Source: Pyxicephalus adspersus (Eukaryota > Chordata > Amphibia > Anura > Pyxicephalidae). Taken from it: DNA of 64,000 nt. Shown here one piece after another: positions 43,734 through 55,656 of this stretch; the first letter of the stretch is position 1, and every line of letters begins with the position of its first letter. The position numbers were made by a program, and so were the translations under genes. Under the pieces are notes generated by a model that worked only from the letters and a program-made list of their open reading frames with translations, had not been told where the DNA came from and made no database searches. The stretch covers positions 135,801,741-135,865,740 of the forward strand of contig NC_092861.1 in NCBI RefSeq assembly GCF_032062135.1, read 5' to 3'.

Positions 43734-45879
43734 TCATGGATTAGGACAGTAATGATATTGTGTTGATCTAATACCTTACCCCCATCCTGGTAATTTTGGC
43801 AAGAGTTTCAGAAAAAAAAGGAATATAAGTCCCTTTTGAGTGTACCAGAAATGTCACCAGAGTAACTGCATTTTCCTGTCCAGTGGGCCTGTGGTAGGCC
43901 TGTCATTTCCAATTTTTTTTTGTTTTCCCTAACTAACCTTCTATCCCCCTTCCTCTCACTGTCTTTATTCACTTTCTCTATTGCTCCAGTCCTTCCATGA
44001 CTGTGATGGCTTACTTCGCTTGTAATATGTTTTTTTATGGTTGTTCTGATTATTAAACATTATTTATTAATTTGGTGACTGTTAGGTCTTTTTAGCATAC
44101 TGTTGATTTTTAGCATACTGTTGTGTTGAAAAAAATGTAAAGATAGCAGAGAACTAATCACCAGTATTGGCTACCTGCAGCTTACAGTTTCCTCTGTACT
44201 GACCATGCATTGTCCTGCACTGTGTCTCTATATGAAGGTGATCATTTTGGTAGAGAAAGGGGTTTGCAGCCTTCTTCCAGTTCGTCCAGCAAAGAGAATT
44301 TTCCAAGTCTTATTCCAGATCTTCTGAGACTTATAATAAAAAGCATGAGTGCCTTAAATCTCATAATTCAGATAAACATTTATGAGACTGTAGGACCCAG
44401 AGTACTGAGCCACCTTCATTCACAAAGTATATGTCTACTTTGCAGAAAATTTAGGACAAAAGGTACATTTTTCTGGGTACCACCTAACTATTATGATAGA
44501 GATATGGGGCTGTCACTGTTGGACTTCTTGTCTGGAAGTCCTTGTCTGGAACAGGGTATGGAATTGCATGAATTTCTTTTCAAGTAAGCATTCAGTTTAG
44601 ATATATAGTTTAGTATATGTATAGGAAAATAACCAAGGCACTAGCACGGCTGTATTATTTACACTGAACACACAGTTTCATTATTTTAAATTTAAAATAT
44701 CTCCAGTAAGAGAAAGGATCTGCCAAGTATTCTAATGTTCAAAGACATTTGGAGGACTGTCAGTGAGCTGGAGGGGGCTCATCTAGTAATTGGCAGGTGA
44801 ATCTCTGAGTTTTATTTGTTTATTGTGCTGTGGGTCGATACATGACACACCAGTAAAGGGTGTTTATTTCACCCACTTCATTGCTACATAGGTCAGAATT
44901 GATCCCTGCTCCTATGTACAATAAATCTGTGTAACGTGAACTCTACAAGTCAGTGTTTCTCACAATGTAGGCAGAAAAGATCAATTGCAGCAAGGAATGT
45001 AGGTGGTAACTGTTTCTTTCTCTTCTTACCTCTTACTGTTTCTTTCTCTTTTAACTTTCAGCAAAATGCATATAAATTTCATAATAGAGCAATTTACCTA
45101 TGGGATAAACATAGCACTGGACCAGTGTGGGAACCTGTTACCTTCAAACAAACAAGTTAAAGGAAGTTTAATAACTTCTTTTTCTTACTCAACCCTCTCC
45201 TGAAGCAAACAAATGCATTGGCCTTGCAAGCCTTTGGTAATTTAAAGCCTGACTCCAAGCTCATCCCGTTTCTCCCAAATGAGCCCTTCTGGGACCCCTC
45301 CCCCTAACATGTAGCCTTGGGCAGGTCACATGACACACAAGATCCTCTTCTCTCCTTGTGCAGATCGCCAGTTAGGTAGAGAGCAGCACTGCCATGATTA
45401 TTTTTTTCTCCATCATTACAATGTAAGTGCAACGCTCAGTAGTATTGTCCCCTCAGGGGTGGGCTCATAATTTCCCGTAGGACTAGGGATATGTCTTTAG
45501 TCTCTCAAACTGAGGACATCTAGTGGTTGAAAATAATTACTTTGAGGGCCACAGCAGGAGAACAAATAAGCATTGCCTGAACTGCATAAATACTGTATAT
45601 CCCCTATGTGACCCCTCAATATAAAAAAATCAGTAATTTACAGATACCATTCCAACCACAACTCTTTTGCATTTGAAGTTCTACCTTAGTGACCTACTCT
45701 CTTGCACTTGTATTCAGGACTTTTCACGAGTTTTATCCTTCCTTCAACACACCTACTTGTGTTCAGAATTGGAAGTACAACATCAGTGGGTTTTTCACAA
45801 AAGCAAAAGAAGATCTGGCTCTGCTTTAGTGGAATACTCAATGATGACAGCACTGTAAAACAAATTACTAAAAGTGTGG

Positions 45880-46498
45880 AAAATTGAAGGCCAAAGGCCA
45901 GAGAGTCCTCCATTACAGATGAGGCTAAAAGTAAGATTTTTTTTGACGAGGTTACAGTTAAACATTAAGAATTTCTATTATGTTTTAGGAATTTTAAAAC
46001 ATAAATTTGTGCAGTGACGATATCAATGACTGATATATAGTTCCAACACGTTTCAGGGGCAGGTTTGCCACTTCTTCAGGGGTGTATTGTTTAATGGGGA
46101 AGTGTCCTTAGGTCTCTATATTAACAAGGGTAGTGTGTCACAGATGGTTCTACAAGGATTGCCATTAGGCTTTACAAGGGATGGACAGCCACACATCACC
46201 AGCACCAAAGGGGTGTAAAGCCACCATCAGCAAGTAGGGTCACAGAGGAGTGGAGTTCCTGTTGTTAGATGCAAACAGGTCCTGGAGCTTGTGAATGACA
46301 GTTGAAGTTATTTTTGGACACAAATATATAGCAAAATACATGTTAAAATGTTGATATCATAACTGTAAAAATTTATGTTTTAAATTTTTTATACTTTTTT
46401 AAAATTCATGATGTTTAACTGTACCCTGGCCACAAAAATTGCTTACGTTTAGCCTCATCTGTAAGTGAGGACTCCCTAACCCTTGGCCTTCAATTTTG
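45880..46498. mobile_element. Fold-back element 2 (~620 bp, long arms)
   Basis: The left arm, 45880-46030 (AAATTGAAGGCCAAAGG, GAGAGTCCTCC, TTACAGATGAGGCTAAA), pairs with the right arm 46350-46498 (TTTAGCCTCATCTGTAA, GAGGACTCCC, CCTTGGCCTTCAATTTT). The loop has CCAACACGTTTCAGGGG and CACTTCTTCAGGGG, echoing the interior of fold-back element 1. No transposase. Confidence 0.8.
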
Positions 46499-46588
46499 CT
46501 GTATAATTCTCCTTAGGGATGTAGGAGTCTATGTTTTGATTGTGGAATGTGGGGAACTTACTGATTCACTTTTGAGGGGCATATATAA

Positions 46589-46590
<2 letters not shown>

Positions 46591-46682
<92 letters not shown>
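46591..46682. repeat. (TA)n microsatellite, about 90 bp
   Basis: Uninterrupted alternating T and A. It produces artificial Tyr-Ile repeat frames on both strands. Likely length-polymorphic. Confidence 0.95.
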
Positions 46683-46685
<3 letters not shown>

Positions 46686-48133
46686 ATGCTACAAGAAAAG
46701 GACAATGAAAAATTAAAAAAGTAAATGTAGGTGGGTGATCCGCTTATGTTCAGGCTGGGAGTTGAAGGCAATAGGAAGCATGAATACACTTTAAATAAAT
46801 TACATAAAAAGCTATTGTAGAGATATGGCAATGGTGGTGGTATATCACAGTGACTGTAAATAGAACAATAACGTGCCTACCCTCATCATTCAATAGATCA
46901 AAAAACAACAAAGACAGAGATTTAAGCAGGGTTTTTCGGCACAAACGATGTATTCAACATACATTAACAAAATTTGTAATAGGGTTTGTACATTAAAAAA
47001 TACCACTGTACACAACTAGTGGTCAGGTATAATCATTGAAGTCATATGATTACTTAATACAATAAACAGTAATCAAAGGTTGGTTTGAACCACCTTATTA
47101 TCCTTGGGGTTCAACCACAAAGTGATTTTTTCACTAGACATAGCTATTATATGTCTTTTATTGATATGGATAAACTGTTTTTCCAGTTGGCATGCTATTC
47201 CATATTACTATCCTTGTTAGAAGGTATACACCATAATGCCATTGATTGACATGCTCTGCTACATGATATATACGTGTCAACAAATGTTTGTTATTTGCAT
47301 TCCTTTTACCAATAATAGAAAATACAATATAATATAAATGAGGGTAATTGGTAATTCTTACATTTTCTCTAAGATATATTAAAATTTTGAGATTTAGGTA
47401 AATTTATATCATTTCAATAAAATTAATTTCAACAAAAGTCAATGAAAAAAACAAAATAGAAGAATGTGTGTTGTTTTCCAAAGTTCCAATTAGAGATGGA
47501 AAGCTTCTTTCCCATGAAAGCTTCTTTCCATTTATTTCTGAACAAAAGAAAGTCCCTCCTTAGCGTTAATACCTTATTCAATAAATATATAAAACACCAC
47601 AAATACTAATCAGTAAAATCTGCTATCTTAAACACATCCTAAATTAAAATAGTTAAAAATAACACTAAATGAACATTACTATTTTTAAATCCAAAAAACT
47701 AAACACAGAGAAAATACAAACACAAATATTAACTTGTAGATTTATATTTAATAACCCCTCTAAACAAGAAAAACAATTTTTCCAGCTTAGTAAGTAACAT
47801 AAAAATTAGAATTTCGCCAGTCTATGCGCCACATTTAATTACTGGGTGCTGGTGGGTGCTCCTAACTGAGAGACCATGCAGTTTCAACCAGCAGTCGGCA
47901 ACCAATGCAAAATATCATACCATTCCCCAATATCCTTATAACAGTAAAGAATTTCACATCCCAATTCAAATTTTGCGTGGCATTATAAATCAACTAATCA
48001 ATTAAAATCAATAATATTTTAAAAAACCTAAAAAACAATAAATTAGTTATAATAAAGCGGTTTGTATTTCAATTGTACTTTAATATCCAATTTGTTTACA
48101 ATTGTACTTTTTTAGGTCCGGAACCATTTAGAG
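46683..48133. other. No gene seen
   Basis: AT-rich intronic DNA without recognisable coding frame or delimited repeat. An 8-bp sequence ATTTAGAG at 48126-48133 is the left target duplication of the next element. Confidence 0.4.
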
Positions 48134-48488
48134 CAGGGGTGTCAAACTGGTCTACAGGCCAAATCTGCCCCGCAACGTCCTTTTTTTGGCCCCCAAAGGA
48201 ATCCTAAATATGAATTGCAGCTGGCTCGTCGCTGCAATAAAATTGCACCGCTACTACAATTCCCGGCATCACTCTCTGCCTATACGTAGCCCTTCATTAG
48301 ACTGTTTTATAGACCCAGGGAATTGTAGTAGCGGTGCAATTTCAGTGAAGAGGGAGTTCCAGCCACTCATAAAATTAAGCCCCTCATTGGACTGTTTTCT
48401 TCACACAGAGAATTGTAGTAGTGATGCTATTTCAGTTTCAAGTTTGGCCCGCGACTTGTCAACTGTGTATTTGAGTTTGACACCCCTG
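48134..48488. mobile_element. hAT (Charlie-like) non-autonomous element with 8-bp TSD
   Basis: 355 bp, beginning CAGGGGTGTCAAACT and ending AGTTTGACACCCCTG, perfect 15-base inverted ends of the widespread hAT/Charlie type. Flanks are ATTTAGAG (48126-48133) and ATTTAGAA (48489-48496), matching at 7 of 8. Inside, two diverged blocks (near 48296 and 48388) share CATT(A/G)GACTGTTTT and GAATTGTAGTAG, a small internal tandem duplication. The ~100-codon frame across it is not a gene. Confidence 0.88.
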
Positions 48489-48528
48489 ATTTAGAATGTT
48501 TCCTTATATGTAAATATTATAACAGCTA

Positions 48529-48665
48529 TGACATGGTTATCACATTGGGGTCTGTTTATAAGTGGCGAATCTGACATTTACTGCAACATTCCCTGGTGGA
48601 GAATCAATTAGAGCCATTGAAACACATAACCCTGCACGATTCTCCACTAGGAGACTCTCTTAGTT
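48529..48665. mobile_element. Palindromic MITE family C, copy 2
   Basis: GTGGCGAATCTGACATTTACTG, CATTCCCTGGTGGAGAATCAATTA, TTGAAACACAT and GATTCTCCACTAGG match the copy at 25540-25690. Right end partly lost. Confidence 0.55.
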
Positions 48666-50089
48666 TTAGCTGTCATGTATTAATTCTCATGTGCCCAATT
48701 TGAAAATACTGGTGGTGTATGGACAGTGAAGGTGATGCAAGACAGATATTGATGGGACAGGCAGAAACAGATCCTAGGTTGCAGATAACAATACATATTT
48801 TGTCTCTCCTAGTCTCATAATAACTTCATTTAATACCATATGTATAATGGCATCCTGGGTCTGGCACCTTTGCATCATCTGAAAACAATATGGTATAAGC
48901 CAAAGTCCTTTAAATGTATCCAGTTCTCCAAGAAAAATAAATTGCAAAGCAAACATCACACATTTTGTTCTAGATATTCTCACACGATCAGTTATCACCC
49001 AAAAGCAAGTGAGTAATGGAAGAGAACAAAACGTTACGCTGTCATCGCATGCTTCTGTTTTTCTTGGATTACGTAACAGATGACATACCGGCACAACATT
49101 CTCTCCCTTCTCTCCAGCTGCACTACTCATCCCTCATATGAGTCACAACTGTAACCTTTCAAATGGATTAACCATAAAGTCTCATTAAACTCACAAACAT
49201 TTCCCATTTATCATTTCCCTTTATTTCCACTTCCACCCAAATAATAAGTGAAATGAAACTGATACAGAAAATATGAAACTGATGATGCAGTACTGATGTC
49301 TTGGGTTCATTTATCAACAAAGTCTGCATGGAGTTTATGGGACCTATTGATAAAAAAGTAAAGAACAGAGTAACTGTTCTCTACTTATTTGCTCTCCACC
49401 TCATTGACATATTGATTTATTTTTATAACAACATATTTATAAAAATGGGAATAAGTTGTGAAAGTGGGGGAGAGAGGTCATTTATTGCCTCAAAGGTGTC
49501 CATTAGGAGCTCATTATACTAGAATAAAATAACTGGAATGGAGTAGCAACTATTGTTTTAGAAATAGTGGTACGTGGTCCATTGACTTTTATTAGTACCG
49601 GCACCACTCTCAGGTTGATCTGCAGCAAAAGTGGAAAATGGTGTTTTAACAAACATCATTATTTTCTATTGAGTTTGTAAATATCTGTCTTCATAAAAAG
49701 TGAACCAGGTCTGATCACCATGTTATAAATATGTAGTATGGCACAAACGTCCCAACAAATTTTGGCAAAATACTGGTTACATTGCAATATTTAAAAAATG
49801 TTGACCAGGCTGAAAAGTTATGGAGAACAAAAAAGTGTTACAAAAAAGAAATTACTGTGCAGTGAATTTGCCACTTTATATAAAGATCATTCTATATTCT
49901 CCCTGTGGTTTTGTGGATGGTTGAGCTGCCCTGGGTGATGGGGGATATATAGGGTGGCAGACAGCCCACCCTCCAACTGAGAGATGGCTATTGAGCTTTA
50001 TATCTTATTTCTACATGATATACTACACAAGTATGTCATACATGACTGCTACACAAGCTGTCAAAAAATTATGTTTCTTTGCGATATGC
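48666..50089. other. No gene seen
   Basis: Intronic DNA. The largest frame (48774-49130 minus, 118 codons) has no recognisable domain and no exon-like boundaries. Confidence 0.4.
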
Positions 50090-50275
50090 AAACTAAGGCT
50101 AAGTTTAGACAGACGGTGACGTTGTGTTTCAGGCACCACTTCCTCAAGCCTATGAACCATGCCTGCAGTTGAGTGGCTTTGTGTAGCATCTCGCCCACAT
50201 CCAGCCACAGATAATTCATGGGGGTCGGTAGTGGTTCTGTACTGCCCCTTGCAACCAGCTGCCAAATGCTAAAAT
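50090..50275. mobile_element. Possible MITE with CTAAGGCTAAGTTTAGAC end
   Basis: The left end resembles the element near 60388 (CTAGGCTATGTTCAGAC). The body is GC-richer than its surroundings (GTTTCAGGCACCACTTCC, CCTGCAGTTGAGTGGC). Right end not certain. Confidence 0.35.
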
Positions 50276-50936
50276 ATTAGTTCAACTACATTTTGGACTA
50301 CCGAGTGGCTGGCAAAGTGCAAACCACAGGGAGCCACCAGGTAGCAACGTCTGTACCCAAAGGATTATTCTAGCTGTACTTTAAAGCAAGCCTTGGACAA
50401 AGTAAGGTCCACTTATAATAGTCTAGAACCCCTTTTCCTGTACAAACCATTGGCAAAGAGTATTTCCAAAATTTACCTGTGAAGAAAAATTATAGTAAAA
50501 TTATAAAATGTCCTGGGTACCCTCCTGGGTAAGAATCCTGAAGAACAATGAGTTCCCCCCGATGTCTTCATGTGAGCATACCCAATATTTCTCACTCATT
50601 TCCCCAGAAGGTTGGGGATGTGATTTCATGTGATATGGAAGACAAGAGTAAGGTTACATTTTTTTTGTGTTTTATTTATTTACAGGCAGATTTTGGGAAT
50701 ACAGCCATTTTTACATCGGCAGGAGAATCGGACATTATAAGCAGACCTAGCATTGTAATTCAAGGGCTGCTTGGAGCACAATGGAGCATATACACTCTAT
50801 AGGTTACGAAGTAGACTGTAGTCCACCAAGAAAACTGAGGGGCAACTATTGATAATTAGGGAGTTGGGAAGAGGGTGCCTTTCCTAATTTTACTACATGG
50901 TGAGTCTCCAATCAAGTAGAGAAATCATCTATTTCC

Positions 50937-51231
50937 TTTATTATTATTTCACAGTATGTATATAGCACCATCATATTAAGCAGTGCTGTACAAAGTCCAT
51001 AGTCATGACACTAACTATGACCTCAGTCATATGTCAATAATGAAGTCTAAGGTTAATTTTCTTTGGGGGGAAGGAAGCCAATTACCTAACTGCATGTTTT
51101 CAGAATGTGGAAGAAAACCCACGCAGACATGGGGAGAACCTGTAAACTCCATGGAGATAGTGCCCTGGCCAGGATTCAATCCTGGGATCTAGTGCTGCAA
51201 AGGCAAGAGTGCTAACCTCTGAGCCTCCACG
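50937..51231 (-). mobile_element. tRNA-derived SINE, most complete copy
   Basis: On the minus strand it begins with a tRNA-like head: GGCTCAGAGGTTAGCACTC (A-box-like) and GGATTGAATCC (B-box-like), the internal RNA polymerase III promoter arrangement. The body (GTTCTCCCCATGTCTGCGTGG, TAGGTAATTGGC) follows, then a 3' end with AGTGCTGTA... and a TAA-type tail at 50937-50951. The B box has lost the CpG of GTTCGA, so the copy is probably silent. Confidence 0.75.
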
Positions 51232-51249
51232 ACTTCCTTTAGGGTCTAT

Positions 51250-51497
51250 AGGTGTGATTTACTGAAAGAAATTTTAAGCAGTTCACTTACTTTGGTGAAT
51301 TATCACCTTGCAAGAGATAATTCACTTTGTTGAAAGAATTACCACAATCATATGCAAGGAAATAAAAATTTTTCCCTGCACATGATTGGATGGTTGAAGT
51401 CAGCAAAGCTTCATCTCCTTTAAAAGCTAAGTGAAATATCTCTTGCAAGGGGATAATTAACTTTGCTTTGTGAACAGCCTATATTCCTCTAGTAAAT
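51250..51497. mobile_element. MITE-like repeat, family B (copy 3, best preserved)
   Basis: The ends GTGATTTACT and AGTAAATCAAC are inverted repeats. The interior carries GATAATTCACTTTG and the paired GATAATTAACTTTG, plus GCACATGATTGGATGGTTGAAG. About 248 bp, no ORF. Confidence 0.6.
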
Positions 51498-53425
51498 CAA
51501 CATAACTTAAACAACCAGCAAGGATCACGCATGCAGCACATTTACAGAAATGTCACAATAACCCCCATTAGCATTATGCGGGCAGATTCAGAAAAAGCAA
51601 TTTCCCTTCAAAGGCTGGTCAACCTTCTGATACTTCTCATGTAGATCAAGCTCTTTAAACTGTGCCAGAGGACAAATTAGGCCATGTGAAATAAATCTGA
51701 GAATTTATGGAACTGGGGGAATTAGGTGGATATGGACAAGGATTGGAAAAACATAATGTATTGCACATTTCAATGAGTTATTAAGCCTACATTGTTTCTG
51801 CAAGAGCCTGTGGGCTTTAAGCCTTATTAGTGTTCTATATAAAGCTGGCACATTGCCTCGCTTTGGCATTTCCTGTCTTAGTTTAAGGGGAAGAAATATA
51901 AGCAATTTAAATATATTGGAGATGAAAATTACAGCATGCACAACCAAGACTGTGTCTCAGAGGAATGAATGGAAGACAGGCTACATAAGACATGTATACT
52001 GGCTGCCTTGATAATTGCAGCTTTTACACGCTGAGCCTGAACATTTCTTGCGTGAAGAAGATGATGTCATGTATGTCTGACATTGAGTATGATGCGATGC
52101 GCAGTACTGAGGGAGACATGAATACCAGTGACTGTGTTAAAGGGAAAACTACCATCTAAATGGTGACTCAAGCCAAAGGATGATCAGCTAAAAAAACTTG
52201 CAAAATGCTAAAACTGTTTTTCATGCCAACAGATTTATGTAGGAAATATTCTCTTGGGATTCTTTCAGTCTTTTTGTGCCAGTAACAAAATACAGTAAAA
52301 AGTAAAAATGCACAACTCTCAACTAAACTCTCAAAACAAAAAATTGGGAGCAAGCAGCTCTTTTTTGTAGAAGAGACAGGCTATGAACTCAGTGCTAAAT
52401 TTTTGGTGGCACTGGGTTCTCCCAAGCCCTTGTGAAAGGGCTGCAAGCTTTTTTTTGTTTGCTGTTTTCCCTTATGATACACACCTCTCACAAACTCAAA
52501 CCTATACTTAATTTTACTACCTTCCCATCTCCATAACCCTTCTTTACAACCCGGGAACACAAAAAGGTATTAGCATACAAGTAAAAAAAGTTTTTTTGCA
52601 AACGTTCCCTGCACCTATGCTACTGCCGCCCAATTTTACACTTTACATTTTATTCTGTAGAGATCTCTAATTCATTTAGTTAACCCCCAGCTTGTGCATT
52701 TTGTGACTGGTAAATTTGGGCTCAGCCTTGTTTTTATGCTATTGTGCATGTGTGCTTTTTCCGATAGCAGTACTCTTTACATGCATTTTTGACAGTAGTT
52801 TGCCTATGAGCTCTAAGTTTGAAAATCAGACCTAGACAGATTTGTGCAGATACCAGATATGGGTAGGATTATACTGTAGGATAACACTGGTCCAATACTA
52901 AGGTCCCATTATACTGGAGTTAATTAAAATGAAAATGCAATGATCCTCTTCACTCACATGGGGTACAGGACAGTCATATAGAAAAGCCAGATTTGAAATT
53001 TGGAAAATATAACTGGTCTTTTTAAGTAGACCTGTCAAGGTAAGCTGTTGATTGGCCAAGAATTGTTAATTTCTTTCTATGTGCATTCCAAGTGTTAGGA
53101 TTCCAAATCCCCCCTCACTGTCAGGAGATAAGCAAGTCAGGATACCGATGGGAATGGATTATTTTTTATATCTGCATAATGCACAACACTATGGGTATAT
53201 CCCGTTATCATTATGTCTTTTTTGGATTATGGAGTCACAAAAATAAACTTTATTTGGTTCTCTCTGGTTAAGGGACAGAGGCAGAAAAACAAACAAGCAC
53301 TACAAATAATGTAAACTGGAAGGAGAGCAAAACAACATATTCACCAGTTTACTTACATGAGTGCATTTCTTTGCCAAACAGATTTCAGATTTCCACCTAT
53401 GTCATAATTTCATTCAGACAAGGTT
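51498..53425. other. No gene seen
   Basis: AT-rich intronic DNA. No frame or repeat that I can support. Confidence 0.4.
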
Positions 53426-53985
53426 GATCAGTTATTTACTAATAATAGATACTTTATAGTTGATACAAGATCACCCTGTATAAATATATCAACAATCCAT
53501 ATAGAGAACTCTCTTCCCTATTATTCACTTTGAGATCATTACAAAGAACAAGAGGGCACTCTTTGCATCTGAAGGAAAAGAAGTTTAACCTCCGGATACG
53601 GAAGGGATTCTTCACGGTAAGGTCTGTGAAAATGTGGAATCGGCTCCCTCAGGAAGTAGTTTCAGCAACTACTATAGATTGCTTTAAGAAAAAGCTGGAT
53701 GTTTTTCTAGAAGCATAGAATATAACTGGGGATTAAGGCTTTAAAGTAGAGATAACAGAGACCATTGATCCAGGGAACATCTGATTGCCTCATGGAATCA
53801 GGAAGGATTTTTTTCCCCTGTTAAAGAAAATTGTACCAGGTTTTTTTTGCCTTTCTCTGGACCGGCTATGTCTTATAGGGTTATATATTTGGGATATGAA
53901 TATTTCCCTAGTGGGTGAACTTTATGGACTTATGTCTTTTTTTTCAACCTAACCTACTATGTAACTATGTAACTATGTAAGTTCT
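53426..53985 (+). mobile_element. CR1-type LINE, 3' terminal fragment
   Basis: Includes the last codons of the reverse transcriptase ORF (53530-53718), then a 3' UTR with AGGAAGGATTTTTTTCCCC, GCCTTTCTCTGGACC and GTGAACTTTATGGACTTATGTC, and a short octamer-like repeat tail (ACTATGTA)n ending about 53985. Severe 5' truncation and a microsatellite-like 3' tail are typical of the CR1/L2 group. Confidence 0.75.
53530..53718 (+). pseudogene. CR1-type reverse transcriptase, extreme C-terminus
   Basis: About 62 residues in an open frame closing at a natural stop. It has the conserved end of CR1-clade ORF2: RTRGHSL, then a basic stretch, RIRKGFFTVR, KMWNRLPQEVVSA and FKKKLDVFL. This is the part downstream of the catalytic domain, so the fragment has no activity of its own. 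The upstream part of the polymerase is absent. Confidence 0.75.
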
Positions 53986-54785
53986 TTTATCAAAAAGTCC
54001 AAAGACTTCTGGCATCATGTAGAGTCAATAAGACTTTTTCCAAACTTGCTAATGTATTGTGGATTGTATATTAGCCCCCTATACACAAGGAACCTGTGGG
54101 CTGTGGGGGATCCATAAGGAGTAGGCAACATTGGGGAACTAGTTCAGATGTGCAGAATTTATTTGCAATGTGAATCATTTTTTCTTTGACCTTTTATAAT
54201 TAAATTCACTGTAAGACCTTAGTTACCCATTTGTAGTCATAATGTGATAATCTTCCATAATATGGACTTCTTTATAAAGGAAAAAGGAGGATTGACATTA
54301 GTGAAATCTATTTGCATTTAAATAATGAAACGAGAGAAGGACAGAATGACAGGCGATAGAAACAAGAGAGAGAAGAGATCCGGAGGGAGAAATAGAGGAA
54401 AAAGAGCGTATAGGTAATGAAAACACAGACCCTCAACAAGCTGAAAGCACAGAGAGATGAGAAGGATGAGCAAGGAAAGAAAAAACGAGTGAAAGAGATG
54501 GGAGTAGGGATGGTCGTAATTACCTTTTTAAAGAGAAAATGATTTTTAAAATATTGATGGATATTTCAATTTTGGGAACAAACTGTGTCAAAGCTGAACA
54601 CAAATGTTTTGAGTTTTATGCAAATCCCATGAAATCCAAAACTGCTGGAAAGGGAGAGGCCACTCAAGAGACCTGTAGGAAAATGCATTTCCACCCACCC
54701 AAAAAAATTTTTTTTACTTGAAGAACATGTAGCTTTTTCTGTAAATCATAGTTTAAGTAAAAGTTTGAAATACATTTTAAAGCTG
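53986..54785. other. No gene seen; purine-rich tract 54320-54515
   Basis: 54320-54515 is strongly purine-biased on the + strand (GAGAGAAGGACAG, GAGAGAGAAGAGATCC and similar), a simple-sequence-like stretch. Otherwise ordinary intronic DNA. Confidence 0.45.
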
Positions 54786-54850
54786 TGTTTCTCAACCAGG
54801 GTACCTCCCAAGTCATTTGACAACATTCCTTTAAATGTGACATTCACTGA
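54786..54850. mobile_element. Short fragment of hAT MITE family D
   Basis: GTGTTTCTCAACCAGGGTACCTCCCAAG matches the terminal region of the family seen complete at 27666-27936. Only one end is present. Confidence 0.45.
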
Positions 54851-55651
54851 CAAATTAGACTTGCAAAATCTATTGTAGTCTTTAATATTTAGGACATTTG
54901 TTGGCTGCAGCTTAAAAAAACATTGTAAAAAGGTAATACACAAATCATTCACATACCATGTCATAAAGGTATAGTTGTTAATAATGTATATAATATTATT
55001 AATTAATTATTATGTAAATAAAATGCACAAAACTGTGTAAGGCCTCTTTAAAATAAAAAACAGACCCTATCTAGCTTGGAACTTGGCTAGACAGCAAAAG
55101 AAAGAATAGGGGAGGCTGAGACAGCAAGCAAATGCACTCAGAACTAAATTAATCATTAATCACATCATTCAACAATTGTAAATTCATATTAGTCATGACA
55201 AGCATGAATTGCCAAACCTATGTCAGAATCGCCAGCCAGCTCTATGTAAATACAGTGCTAATAGGATTGTTTACATTTGTAGAGTCTGCCAATGGCTCAT
55301 TTAGTGAATTGTTGAGTCATTGATGACTTTTCAATGACTCATTGCTTCAAGAGTAAGGAAAGAGGTGCTGGTTAATTAATACTGGAGAAAAGCAAATTAA
55401 AACATAGCAACCAATCAGCATTTTTGAGTAATAAAATTAAAGGGAAAGTTCACACCACCCATTGGGGTTGGGTTAGGGTGTGTGTGCTAACTACGAAGAT
55501 ATCAGTAAATACTAGACTATTTTCCTAAAAATAGGAGTTTTTAGAGGCTTGCATAACTACAATTTTCTTCAACATTACAAGAATAAGTCTAGTTGGATGT
55601 ATTTAACTTTTATTACATATCAAAAATCTGATTGGCTACTATTGGCCACAA
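54851..55651. other. No gene seen
   Basis: AT-rich intronic DNA. CTCCA at 55652-55656 is the left target duplication of the following LTR. Confidence 0.4.
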
Positions 55652-55656
55652 CTCCA

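Noticed and set aside
44210..44587. 125-codon + strand frame with a Ser-rich run
   Set aside because: No in-frame ATG at the start of the open stretch, no recognisable domain, no splice context. Chance frame most likely.
46529..46831. Tyr-Ile repeat frames on both strands
   Set aside because: Direct product of the (TA)n microsatellite.
48186..48494. 102-codon frame
   Set aside because: Entirely inside the hAT element and reads through its terminal repeat.
50937..51231. tRNA gene
   Set aside because: A- and B-box-like motifs are present, but the sequence continues into a SINE body and cannot fold as a complete tRNA.
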